Positions 16,352 to 24,201 of a stretch of 46,097 nt of DNA are shown here, piece after piece. Source of the DNA: Methanobacteriota archaeon (lineage in GTDB: Archaea; Thermoplasmatota; E2; JACPAO01; JAHWKR01); assembly GCA_019347805.1 (NCBI GenBank), contig JAHWKR010000023.1:1-46097 (forward strand). The letters are read 5' to 3'. A program made the translations under genes and the position numbers. Within the stretch, counting starts at the first letter, position 1. The number at the start of each line of letters is the position of its first letter. A model generated the notes under the pieces. The model was not told the origin of the DNA. It made no database searches and worked only from the letters and a program-made list of their open reading frames with translations.

Positions 16352-19300
16352 TCACAGGGACCGTGCACGGTCGGGGAGATGGCCGTCCGTCTCAGCGGTC
16401 GAATCTTGCTTGTCGAGCCGGTCACGCCTGCGGCCGCGCACCAGGTGGGGGCGGAGTCCGCAGACACGGCGATGGTCACAATGGCCGCATCCGGCCTCGT
16501 CCTCCGAGAGCAGCGTCAGCGGGACGTGACCGGCACGCGCGGCGGTCACCATGTCGGCGACGCGGCCCGGTGTCGTCTCGTCGAGGAAGACCTCGAGGTC
16601 ACCGTCGGGGCCGGGCAGGTGGGCGCGTTCGATGCGCGTATCCTTGCGCGTGGGCTTGGCGAGTTGATGATAGGTTGCTTCGCCAGGGGAATGGTCCGGG
16701 TGGATCGCGCGGGCGGCGATGAGGTAGAGCGGCAACTGGAAGTGGACCCCTTCCTGGGTCAGGCGGCGGTTCGGGATGTTCCCGGTCTTGTAGTCTACGA
16801 CGCGGAGGACCTCGCCTTCGTCACCACTGACAAGGTCGATGCGATCGATCTTGCCTCCCAACGGGACCGGACCTTGCGGCGTCTCGATGATGACCGGAGT
16901 GGTGTCGGGTCCGAACTTTTCTTCGGTGGCGATGATGCCCGCGCCGCCCTTCCGTTCGTCCTCCAGCCAACGGGCGAGCAGGCCAGGGGCATGACCGGAA
17001 TAAGGATTGTCGGCACCGCGCAGACCACCCAAGAGGGCGATGCGGAAGGCGTCCCAATGGACGTTCGACCAAGGGACGGCATCCAATCGGTCGATGGCGA
17101 CGGCGAGCAGACGTGCTTCGGCGTCGGGGTCCGCGGCGGCTCGGTACGGGACGCCGCGTCTTTTCATCCCGTCCTGTGCCATGTCATGCAGGATGCCATG
17201 GACGAGGTGGCCCTTGTCGAGCGGGTCGAGGCGGCCGTCCCGTTCCCGCGGCGTGGTGAGGCCGAGGACGTAACGGAAGAAGTGGTGCGCGGGACAACGG
17301 GCGTAGGTCTCGATGCGGGAAGCGGACACGGCGGCCTCCTCCGGCACGAGGCCGACGGCTCCGGCCAGAGCCGGGTCGGCGATGCGGCCGGTCCACGGGG
17401 TCCCGTCGCGACCCGTGGAGCGCACGGTGACGAGCCCTTTTTTTGTCACGTCGACCGCCGTCGTCTCCGGCAGGGCGCGACCGGTGAGACCGGCCTGACG
17501 ATGGAGCGCACGTAACGAACGGACGGTGTCCGGGACGGCCGGGGCGGGGTCGAGCAGGAACGCGTCCTCGAGTTCATCGAGGAGCACACTCGGGGTGACG
17601 TCCGCATCGCCTTCATGTCGGCGCACCGAGAAGACCACCGACCCTTCCGTATCTGCCAGAAGTCCGTGGACGATGCGCCGCGCCTCAAGGTCCGGGTCGA
17701 TGCGTTCGAGCCGTCTTCCGAGGGCACCCGCGAGCCGGGCATGGAGCGCGCGGTCGCGTGCGGGACCCGGAAGCGCCCCTTGCTCGGCCCCCAGAACGAG
17801 CACATGGTCGAAGAAGAGGCCCCGCGCGTTGCGCAGACCGAGCACCTGGACCCCCCAACCCGGGTCGCCCTGCGGGGGGAGCGGGTCGCGCCAGAGCGCA
17901 CGGAGCAGCGCGTCACGCGCATCGGCCGCGGTGACCGGTGCGTCGGGTGCCAGATGGAGCGCGTCCTCCGTCTCGTCGATGAGTTCGAGGGCCCGCGCAT
18001 GGCCGGTGAGCATCCGGGCGGCGTCCGGGACATCGCGGGCGGCGCGGGCCACAGACTCCCCCAATCGCGCGTGGTCGATGGTCTCACGAAAACGGTCGAA
18101 GAAATGCGCGGCGTCTGGGGCGGTACGGAGCACCTCGAGCCGATCGAGGAGGTCGGTGAGGCCCGCGCGTTGCGCTTCCTGCCAGGGATCCCAGCGGGGA
18201 GTCGGACGACCGTCGTCCGCGCGGTCGATGTCGATGGGCGTGTCGAGGCGCGCGAGCGCGTCAGCCCACGCTTTCCGGCCGTGCGGGTCGAGGCCTTGCT
18301 CGAGGAGCCAGCGACGCAGGAGGTTCGCACGCAGATGGCCATCCGATGCTTCGGGGCCGAGCGCCGGGAAGTGGGTGAGCGGGTGGTCGACAAGGTCGAG
18401 CACCGCATCCCGCGGCAGGCCTTTTCTCAGCGCTTCGAGGAGGAGACGCATGAACACGCCGCTCGGTGTGCTGCGTGTCGGACCTGGATGGCTGATGGCG
18501 TACGGGACACCATGTTCCGTGAGCCGTTCGGCGAGAAGCCCTGAGTACTCGCCGAGACGGGGGACGACGATGGCGATCTTGTCGGGGCGAGTGCCCGAGC
18601 CGATGAGGTCGACGACGCGCAGGACGGCGGTCTCGATCTCCCGTCCCCGGTCATACGGCCGCGGCGCGATGTGCACCCCCGGAAGCGGCACCGGCGGGGC
18701 CGGCGTCGCGGAAAAGAGTCGCTCGAGCGTCGCGGCACGTGGGCCGGTCGCGCCGAGATCTTCGACGGGTCCACGGGCCTGCGCCCACCGGATGAGCGGT
18801 GCGGTGAACAGGGTCCCTGCCGAGCGTTCCGGGTCGTCGGGCGGGCTGCCGACGACGAGCAGGTGCAGTTCTTCGACCGGCTCCGCGATGTTCGTGAGGG
18901 CCGCGCGTTCCATCGGGGACAGCGAGTCGACCCCCGAGACGACGAGGCGGCGCACCGTCGGGAAGCGCTGACGCAACCGGCACGGACCCGTGGCGCTCAA
19001 CAGGACCCGTTCGTCGGCACCGTGAAGACCCGCGGTGTGGAGGCGGGGATGGACGTCCCCGAGAGCGTCATGCGCGGCATGCAACGCGTCGAACAGGTCG
19101 CCGCGCGCGTCATCACCGAGATCGCTCGGAGTGAGGCCGTGGGTCGACAGGATGTGGAGCGCTTTCCGGACCTCGAAGGCCATATGGTCACGGTGGGCGC
19201 CCTGGAAACGCGCGGGCAGGCTCTTCGTGACGATGCGGTCGAGGAGGGCGTCAGGGATGAGGTCTTCGTCGCGCACCTCTTCGGCGCCCGCGAGGGCGAA

Positions 19301-19531
19301 CAGTTCGCTGAGCGTCAGCACCTGGACCGGCGGTGCCAACGTACGCAGGAGGCGGGCACGCTGGGGGGCGGTCCGGACCACGATGAGCGTCTCCTCCTCG
19401 GGATGCGCCGAACGGAGCCGCTCCGCCTCCGCTTCCAGTGGTCGGTCGTGCCGCGCCACCACCGTCCGCCACCGGGTCTTGCCGTGCCGGGCGGTGCCGG
19501 TGTCGCTCCGGGGCGCATCGAGGTCGGGCAC
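16352..19531 (-). CDS. addB: AddB-like PD-(D/E)XK nuclease with inactive helicase region
   Basis: This 1059-residue protein is the first gene of the addB-addA pair. The N-terminal two thirds are helicase-like in shape but lack recognisable ATPase motifs. A GxxxxGKT string at residues 12-19 is not preceded by the hydrophobic strand of a true P-loop. The C-terminal third is a RecB-type nuclease with CPAHHFFRYVLGL near 742, GKIDRID near 890 and RVVDYKTG near 908. The segment CGHCDHRRVC near 1014 completes four Cys that would hold a 4Fe-4S cluster, as in AddB and Cas4. The GTG start has a TATA-like box 28 bases upstream. The pair probably processes DNA ends for recombination. Archaea generally use HerA-NurA for this, so an AddAB-type pair is notable. 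Confidence 0.82.
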   Translation of the reverse strand: MPDLDAPRSDTGTARHGKTRWRTVVARHDRPLEAEAERLRSAHPEEETLIVVRTAPQRARLLRTLAPPVQVLTLSELFALAGAEEVRDEDLIPDALLDRIVTKSLPARFQGAHRDHMAFEVRKALHILSTHGLTPSDLGDDARGDLFDALHAAHDALGDVHPRLHTAGLHGADERVLLSATGPCRLRQRFPTVRRLVVSGVDSLSPMERAALTNIAEPVEELHLLVVGSPPDDPERSAGTLFTAPLIRWAQARGPVEDLGATGPRAATLERLFSATPAPPVPLPGVHIAPRPYDRGREIETAVLRVVDLIGSGTRPDKIAIVVPRLGEYSGLLAERLTEHGVPYAISHPGPTRSTPSGVFMRLLLEALRKGLPRDAVLDLVDHPLTHFPALGPEASDGHLRANLLRRWLLEQGLDPHGRKAWADALARLDTPIDIDRADDGRPTPRWDPWQEAQRAGLTDLLDRLEVLRTAPDAAHFFDRFRETIDHARLGESVARAARDVPDAARMLTGHARALELIDETEDALHLAPDAPVTAADARDALLRALWRDPLPPQGDPGWGVQVLGLRNARGLFFDHVLVLGAEQGALPGPARDRALHARLAGALGRRLERIDPDLEARRIVHGLLADTEGSVVFSVRRHEGDADVTPSVLLDELEDAFLLDPAPAVPDTVRSLRALHRQAGLTGRALPETTAVDVTKKGLVTVRSTGRDGTPWTGRIADPALAGAVGLVPEEAAVSASRIETYARCPAHHFFRYVLGLTTPRERDGRLDPLDKGHLVHGILHDMAQDGMKRRGVPYRAAADPDAEARLLAVAIDRLDAVPWSNVHWDAFRIALLGGLRGADNPYSGHAPGLLARWLEDERKGGAGIIATEEKFGPDTTPVIIETPQGPVPLGGKIDRIDLVSGDEGEVLRVVDYKTGNIPNRRLTQEGVHFQLPLYLIAARAIHPDHSPGEATYHQLAKPTRKDTRIERAHLPGPDGDLEVFLDETTPGRVADMVTAARAGHVPLTLLSEDEAGCGHCDHRRVCGLRPHLVRGRRRDRLDKQDSTAETDGHLPDRARSL

Positions 19532-19555
19532 GGAAGACAGTCGAGGTCCAGGGGT

Positions 19556-19563
19556 GTATTGAA
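19556..19563 (-). promoter_or_regulatory. TATA-like box of the addB-addA operon
   Basis: The minus strand reads TCAATACA, centred about 28 bases before the GTG at 19531. This fits a leaderless transcript. Confidence 0.5.
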
Positions 19564-19686
19564 GGCGTCGATTGCCGGTTCGAGGACCGCACGAACGATG
19601 GGGGTCGGGTCCTTCTGGCTCGGCCCAATACGCTCAAATAGGACCCCTATCTACGCTCGGACCCGTCCCTACGGATTTTTCGACAT

Positions 19687-19761
19687 GGCCCGGGTAGTGT
19701 AGCCTGGTCAACATATGGGACTGTGGATCCTCTGTGGCGGGTTCAAATCCCGCCCCGGGCC
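19687..19761 (+). tRNA. tRNA-His (anticodon GTG)
   Basis: The 5' and 3' ends pair as a 7-base acceptor stem (GCCCGGG with CCCGGGC). An extra G at 19687 (position -1) faces C73 at 19761, the identity mark of tRNA-His. The anticodon loop CTGTGGA at 19721-19727 gives anticodon GTG. The T arm is GCGGG, TTCAAAT, CCCGC. The D stem GTGT/ACAT includes one G-U pair, and the outermost anticodon-stem pair is a U-C mismatch. The 3' CCA is not encoded and must be added after transcription. There is no intron. A TATA-like CCTATCT lies about 37 bases upstream. Confidence 0.93.
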
Positions 19762-19833
19762 CCTCGTTGGATGAGCCTCGGCTCCATGATGCGTCCAAAA
19801 GAGTCTTGGCCAGCGGGGCTTTGTTCCGGGGTC

Positions 19834-20832
19834 GTGCCCCGGTGTCGTGCAGGTCGTCGGAGGATGGTGGTCCTGGCGCTGTTGCTGTCGGTGCCCCTTT
19901 CCGGATGTGTCGACGCTGAACCTGAGCCAGCGGTCATCCAGGTCGCGGCGAAGGACGGGTCACGCTACACGGGATGGGATTATGGCGGCCACTCACGGAC
20001 GGGGGTCGATGCACAACTCGCGGCGTCATTGGACCCGGTGCGCGACCATGCCGCCCTGAACGTCTCGGGTGCGTGGGCCATCGTGGGGTCGGCCCGGACA
20101 GATCCGTTCCGCATCGTCTTCATCGTCGGGAACGGCACGGACCCCGTCCGCGCCGACGTGGACGAGCCGGGCTGGAACGGGACCGCCGGACAACGCCTGC
20201 CGACCTTGCCGCTCCGTGTCGTCGCCGACGGCAGCGCCGCGCTCACCATCGACGGGACACCGTTGACCGACCCCTACACGGACGCGACGCAATGGGCGGC
20301 ACGTTTCTTCGTCACCGAAAGCGGCGTGCGGGACGTCGTGGCGTCCGAGGTGCTCGCGGAGGGCCGGATGGAGACCTACGATCCTGCCACGCCGGAGCGC
20401 TTCACCGCAGGTGACGACCTCGAGGCGGTGCTCCTCCTCACGAGCCCCGTCGGACAGGACCTGCCGACGACACGGACGAACGAGAGCCGGACGGTCCCCG
20501 GAGGGGGCTCCGACAACGTCTCATTCCTGGTGCCGTCGCGCGAGGCCATCGTACGCGTGGTCGTGGAGGTCGCCGACGATCCCACCGCCGTGGGTCCCTA
20601 TTCGGTGCGGGTCCTCGACCCGGACGGTGGGCATGTGGCACGGCGGGCCGTTGGGGCCCTCCAGCAGAACCGGGTCGCCACGTTCGAGTTCGGATCACGC
20701 ACCATGGGCCTGTTCGAGGTGGTGGTCGACAGCACCAGCACGGCGGCCGCCTACACGATCGACATCGAGGTCGCCCCGCCACCACTTCCCACCTGGTGGT
20801 TCCATTGGGAGTCCCCCCGCATACAAGAGTGA
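19834..20832 (+). CDS. Lipoprotein, tandem paralogue 1
   Basis: This is an exported lipoprotein of about 332 residues and unknown function. A basic N-terminal stretch precedes a hydrophobic core and the lipobox LSGC, so the Cys would be lipid-modified after secretion. The mature part is mostly beta-strand-like and acidic. It shares several blocks with the next gene: GWDYGG after the lipobox, a DPYTDA segment in the middle, VGPYSVRVLDPDGGHVARR, and an aromatic end WWFHWES. The start is uncertain. The GTG at 19834 gives an n-region like that of the paralogue, while ATG codons at 19771, 19786 and 19864 are also in frame. No TATA box was seen in front, so it may be read through from the tRNA promoter. 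Confidence 0.7.
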   Translation: MPRCRAGRRRMVVLALLLSVPLSGCVDAEPEPAVIQVAAKDGSRYTGWDYGGHSRTGVDAQLAASLDPVRDHAALNVSGAWAIVGSARTDPFRIVFIVGNGTDPVRADVDEPGWNGTAGQRLPTLPLRVVADGSAALTIDGTPLTDPYTDATQWAARFFVTESGVRDVVASEVLAEGRMETYDPATPERFTAGDDLEAVLLLTSPVGQDLPTTRTNESRTVPGGGSDNVSFLVPSREAIVRVVVEVADDPTAVGPYSVRVLDPDGGHVARRAVGALQQNRVATFEFGSRTMGLFEVVVDSTSTAAAYTIDIEVAPPPLPTWWFHWESPRIQE

Positions 20833-20891
20833 CGCTTTTTCGTCGATGTCACAGGAAAACGCATAAGGAGGGGCCAGGCTAGCGGAAGTCT

Positions 20892-20896
20892 GGAGG
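20892..20896 (+). promoter_or_regulatory. Shine-Dalgarno site of lipoprotein paralogue 2
   Basis: GGAGG ends 8 bases before the GTG at 20905 and supports that start. It is the second of the two clear sites of this kind in the window. Confidence 0.65.
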
Positions 20897-20904
20897 CGTC
20901 CCCA

Positions 20905-21933
20905 GTGTCCATCATCCGCCCATCGTCCCGAACCCTTGCCGCCATACCTGTCCTGCTTCTTGTCGCGACCGTTCTGTCCGGGTGCATCTCCGAAGCGCCT
21001 CCGCCGCCGACGAACCTCAGGGCGATCGGGACCGGCGGTACGATCTACCAAGGATGGGACTATGCGGGCGCGACGGCACAGCCGTTGAACGGTTCCATCG
21101 AGATCGACGTCGACGACCCCTCCAACAGCGGCCTCGTCACCGTGCGCGGCGTCTGGGCCGGCGAGAACTTCACCATCACGTTGTCCGAGTTCAACCACAC
21201 CGCCGACGACTTCCACGATGGCGGCGTCGCCATGCATTTCCCCGAGCACGGCGCCTCCGGGAACGGCAACACGCTCGTGCCCGAGATGTTCCTGCTCCTC
21301 GCGACATGGGGACCGGCGACCTTCGAACTGGGCGACGAAGCGTTCAAGGACCCCTACACAGGCCTCGAGAACTGGAGCGCCCACCTCATGGTGACCGACA
21401 CCGGCATCCGCGACGAAGCGGACGGCGGCAAGGTCAAGAGCGCATCGAGCGGGATCTACTCCCCTGACGCCCCCGCAGACGCCATTATCGGGACCGACAA
21501 CGAGGTCCATCTCATCATCGAGAGCACCGCACCTGCGGGCGACATCCCCGAGCACAATGAGACCGTCACCGGCACCGCAGGAGGCCCCATGTCCGAGACC
21601 ACGATGTTCCCTGTCCCGGTCCAGACCCGCGACGCGAACATCCGCATCGAGATCGACTTCGGCGCGGACCCGCAAGAGGTCGGACCTTACAACGCGGTCC
21701 TCAGAGACCCGGAAGGGAAGGTGATCGCGCGGCAGACGATGGCCGGGACCCAGGCGATGACCAAGAGCGCCACCATCGAGGCGACGAGCGAGGTCATCGG
21801 GAACCACACGCTCGAAGTGTCCGGACCCGGCGCCCCCGGCGAGTTCACCGCGGACATCACGGTGACACATCCGCCCCGCCCCTTCTACTGGCTCCACTGG
21901 GAAGAGGTCACCATCGGCGCCGGCGGCCGTTGA
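20905..21933 (+). CDS. Lipoprotein, tandem paralogue 2
   Basis: This is an exported lipoprotein of 342 residues and unknown function. The signal peptide begins MSIIRPSSRT, continues with a hydrophobic core and ends at the lipobox LSGC. It is related along its length to the preceding gene: GWDYAG near residue 50, KDPYTGLENW in the middle, VGPYNAVLRDPEGKVIARQ near 270, and a C-terminal FYWLHWEEV matching WWFHWES of the neighbour. A stretch of Pro after the lipid Cys probably spans the surface layer. The start GTG has GGAGG 8 bases before it. The two genes look like a local duplication that has since diverged strongly. Confidence 0.72.
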   Translation: MSIIRPSSRTLAAIPVLLLVATVLSGCISEAPPPPTNLRAIGTGGTIYQGWDYAGATAQPLNGSIEIDVDDPSNSGLVTVRGVWAGENFTITLSEFNHTADDFHDGGVAMHFPEHGASGNGNTLVPEMFLLLATWGPATFELGDEAFKDPYTGLENWSAHLMVTDTGIRDEADGGKVKSASSGIYSPDAPADAIIGTDNEVHLIIESTAPAGDIPEHNETVTGTAGGPMSETTMFPVPVQTRDANIRIEIDFGADPQEVGPYNAVLRDPEGKVIARQTMAGTQAMTKSATIEATSEVIGNHTLEVSGPGAPGEFTADITVTHPPRPFYWLHWEEVTIGAGGR

Positions 21934-21972
21934 GCCGGGCGGCTCGATAGGGTTTTGACCCGGAAGCGGGTC
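21932..21972 (+). terminator. Two short hairpins around a T run after the lipoprotein gene
   Basis: GAGCC-GGGC-GGCTC (21932-21945) is followed by a TTTT run at 21953-21956. A second hairpin, GACCCG-GAAG-CGGGTC, follows at 21957-21972. The first hairpin with the T run may end the lipoprotein transcript. The second could lie in the leader of the next gene, which starts at 21984. Confidence 0.35.
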
Positions 21973-21983
21973 CCCTCGAAGCG

Positions 21984-22310
21984 ATGCAGGAGCTCGACAT
22001 CAAGCGCGGCCACTGGAAGAAGGTCGAACTGGACGCCATCTTCCAAGAAACCTTCGGTGAATACCGCAAGGAAGAGGGCGACGAGGGCACCTGGTATGTC
22101 GCTTCTGGGCCCGCGCTGAAACTGTTCAAGGCCTGCCTGCGCGACAAGTCGACGGCGCTCGTCCAGATCGACGGCGACCTCGGAGCGCCCGAAGGCGATC
22201 AGGTCAAGGCGATCAAGATCAAGAACAAGGTCCTCGAGGACATCACCGGCTTCACCGCCAAGCAACGCGCGAAGCGCGCACAGGAAGCCGCCAAGAAGGC
22301 CGAAGCCTAG
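21984..22310 (+). CDS. DUF5611-like small conserved archaeal protein
   Basis: This is a 108-residue soluble protein of unknown function. The N-terminus MQELDIKRGHWKK, a central strand-rich part, and the end TGFTAKQRAKRAQEAAKK match my memory of the archaeal DUF5611 family, in which a basic T-G-x-T-A-K-x-R-x-K-R-A tail is typical. The high content of Lys, unlike its neighbours, is also typical. No search was run to confirm the family. The stop codon shares the four bases CTAG with the stop of the convergent gene. Confidence 0.62.
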   Translation: MQELDIKRGHWKKVELDAIFQETFGEYRKEEGDEGTWYVASGPALKLFKACLRDKSTALVQIDGDLGAPEGDQVKAIKIKNKVLEDITGFTAKQRAKRAQEAAKKAEA

Positions 22311-23074
22311 AACGTCCGTCGTTGCGGCGGGCCGCGCAGGCGCATGCCGAGCGCAAGGAGCGTCGTCAGCACCACCGACAGCGCCACCGTGACGAGCCCG
22401 ACGATGTGGATGTCCCGTGCAGGCACGCCGTTCGGCCAGATGCGCACCGCGTCGTCGAGGAACAGGTGGGCGTGCAGATAATCCATGTAGTCCCCCGAGA
22501 GGACGACCGCGAGGACCGCGAGATAGCCGGCGGTGGTGAGCGGGAAGGCCATGCGGAAGAGCATCGATCCGAAGACCACCATGCCCGCGTGGGATGCGAC
22601 GAGCACCCATTCGAGCACGATCTGCGCGGTCGGTCCGGCGAAGAAATGGTCGTAATGATAGAGGAGCACGAAGTCGGTCCAAAGGCCGACCTTGACGTTC
22701 CAGACGATGGCGAGATGGATGAAGAAGGTCCAGGCACGGCCGGTCCAACCGGGTGATGCGTCCCACCCCGCCTTGATGGCGACCGAGGCGACGACCCACG
22801 ACAGCACCGCGTTCGGTGAATCGGGCACATAGGGCCAGGTGTGGATCGGTGTACGCGCGAACTGGTCGCCATAGAAATCGGTGTAGCCCCACCAGGCGGA
22901 ATAGAGCGCGGCGAAGACCAGGACGCCATAGAGGACCGGGGTGCGCCAGAAGACATCCAGTGCGGTGTCGACGATACGGACAAGAGTGGCCACGGGACCA
23001 TCGAGCCTGACGCGTTCCGGGAACGACGTCGGAGGCCATTTTGTGGAATGCTCGTGTGTCCTCTCTTCGGCCAC
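22307..23074 (-). CDS. DUF1405 family membrane protein
   Basis: This 255-residue membrane protein has about six hydrophobic segments after a polar N-terminus of about 30 residues. A conserved-looking block of Trp/Tyr-rich residues around WWGYTDFYGDQF, and TPIHTWPYVPDSPNAVLSW after it, matches the DUF1405 family of haloarchaea and Bacillus (YpjA). The function is unknown. The GTG start at 23074 is supported by a TATA-like box 28 bases upstream, which overlaps the last codons of the acyltransferase gene. The gene thus has its own promoter although it follows the acyltransferase on the same strand. Confidence 0.72.
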   Translation of the reverse strand: MAEERTHEHSTKWPPTSFPERVRLDGPVATLVRIVDTALDVFWRTPVLYGVLVFAALYSAWWGYTDFYGDQFARTPIHTWPYVPDSPNAVLSWVVASVAIKAGWDASPGWTGRAWTFFIHLAIVWNVKVGLWTDFVLLYHYDHFFAGPTAQIVLEWVLVASHAGMVVFGSMLFRMAFPLTTAGYLAVLAVVLSGDYMDYLHAHLFLDDAVRIWPNGVPARDIHIVGLVTVALSVVLTTLLALGMRLRGPPQRRTF

Positions 23075-23098
23075 AGAATCTGGTTACGGAGGGTCCGG

Positions 23099-23105
23099 GT
23101 TAAGG
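23099..23105 (-). promoter_or_regulatory. TATA-like box of the DUF1405 gene
   Basis: The minus strand reads CCTTAAC, centred 28 bases before the GTG at 23074. It overlaps the stop of the upstream acyltransferase. Confidence 0.4.
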
Positions 23106-23681
23106 GTTGCGGGAGGCCGGGACGAGCGGGGGGAAACGCTCCGCCACCGTGCCGAGGCGTCGTGCCGGTATGCCACCCCAGAACTCACCCTCCGGCACGT
23201 CACGGTTGACCAGGCTCTTCGCTGCGATGACGGCGCCTTCCCCGATGGTGACCCCCGGAAGGATCGTGCAGTCGGCACCGACCGTGGCTCTACGGCCGAC
23301 CGTCACCGGGCCGCGCTGGTAGCGGTCATGCAGATAGCCATGGCAAAGGAGGGTCGTGCCGTAGCCGACCGTGCAGTCGTCCTCGAGGGTGATGTCGCCC
23401 GGGAACAAGAGATCGGGTTGTGCCGAAAAACCGAGCGCGACACCTTTTCCGACCTTCATGCCGGTGCGGCGCAACCACCAGTTCTTCGGCCGGAACCACG
23501 GCGTGTACTTGGCGAGCGAGAGACAGGTCCAGTTCCAGACGACGCGCAGGACGCCGACGTCCTTCGTGAAATACCACAGGGCGGGACGGGCGCCGCGGCT
23601 CGGATGCCAGGTGACCCGGCGCGATCCCTCGCTTGTCGCGTCCTCTTGGTCGACCGCTTCCTGCACCTGCGTCCGCGCCAT
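23100..23681 (-). CDS. Hexapeptide-repeat (left-handed beta-helix) acyltransferase
   Basis: This 193-residue protein has the imperfect hexapeptide repeats of a left-handed beta-helix. They are visible as alternating Ile/Val/Leu-Gly-x4 units from VGKGVALGFSAQPDLLF through VTVGRRATVGADCTILPGV and IGEGAVIAAKSLV. The ending FWGGIPARRLG is typical of the maltose/galactoside O-acetyltransferase branch. It probably transfers an acyl group to a sugar or lipid head group. The acceptor is unknown. The ATG was chosen because it lies four bases after the stop of the upstream gene. It forms a tight operon with the unknown protein and the EamA transporter, which suggests a joint role in export or modification of a small molecule. 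Confidence 0.8.
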   Translation of the reverse strand: MARTQVQEAVDQEDATSEGSRRVTWHPSRGARPALWYFTKDVGVLRVVWNWTCLSLAKYTPWFRPKNWWLRRTGMKVGKGVALGFSAQPDLLFPGDITLEDDCTVGYGTTLLCHGYLHDRYQRGPVTVGRRATVGADCTILPGVTIGEGAVIAAKSLVNRDVPEGEFWGGIPARRLGTVAERFPPLVPASRNP

Positions 23682-23685
23682 CGGC

Positions 23686-24201
23686 TCACCGTGCCGTCTG
23701 CGCCTGGCGCTTCTTCTCTTCCGCAGCATGCCGCACGGCGCGCTCGACCCATGCCTCGAGCCCGCCCGGGACGCCGCGCGGGGCGATGGGGACACGCACC
23801 CAGCCGAACATGCGCCGGAACGCGTTCGGGTCGTCGACGGCGCCAAGCGTCTCCTTCGCCTCCGCCACCTTGTCGGGGCCCACCCAGAGCGAGAGCCAGA
23901 GGCCTGCAGGTTGCGGTTCCAATGTGGCGAACTGCATGCAGTCATGGGAATAGCCGATGCGATTCGCCTTCACGTCGGCGTTCTCCTCGCGCACCTCCTT
24001 ATCCACGAAAAGGTGATCCCGGACGTGGAGTCCCGTCTCCGCGACCGCCTCCGGGTCGAGGTCCTGGCCGTCACGGGCGAGCTTGTTGGCACCCGCAAAC
24101 AGGACCGCGCGGGCGCGTTTGTCCTCCCAACGTTCTCCGGGCATCGGCCGCGTATCGGGGCTGGGGGTATTTGGGGCTGCGGGCGGCGGCGCCCCGGTCA
24201 C
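23686..24201 (-). CDS. Hypothetical protein in the EamA-acyltransferase operon
   Basis: This is a 171-residue soluble protein that I do not recognise with certainty. The N-terminal 22 residues are Pro-rich. The body contains LWLSLWVGPDKVAEAKETLG and, further on, FRRMFGWVRVPIAPRGV, which look like strand-helix units of a small alpha/beta domain. The C-terminal helix is rich in Glu, Lys and Arg. The start GTG overlaps the stop of the EamA gene (GTGA). The stop lies four bases before the acyltransferase ATG, so the three genes are translationally coupled. No catalytic motif was seen. Confidence 0.65.
   Translation of the reverse strand: MTGAPPPAAPNTPSPDTRPMPGERWEDKRARAVLFAGANKLARDGQDLDPEAVAETGLHVRDHLFVDKEVREENADVKANRIGYSHDCMQFATLEPQPAGLWLSLWVGPDKVAEAKETLGAVDDPNAFRRMFGWVRVPIAPRGVPGGLEAWVERAVRHAAEEKKRQAQTAR

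Noticed and set aside
17439-17445. Run of seven A on the minus strand within addB (and a like run near 41950), possible slippery site
   Set aside because: The zero frame continues with conserved nuclease motifs after the run, and no stimulatory structure or useful alternative frame was seen.
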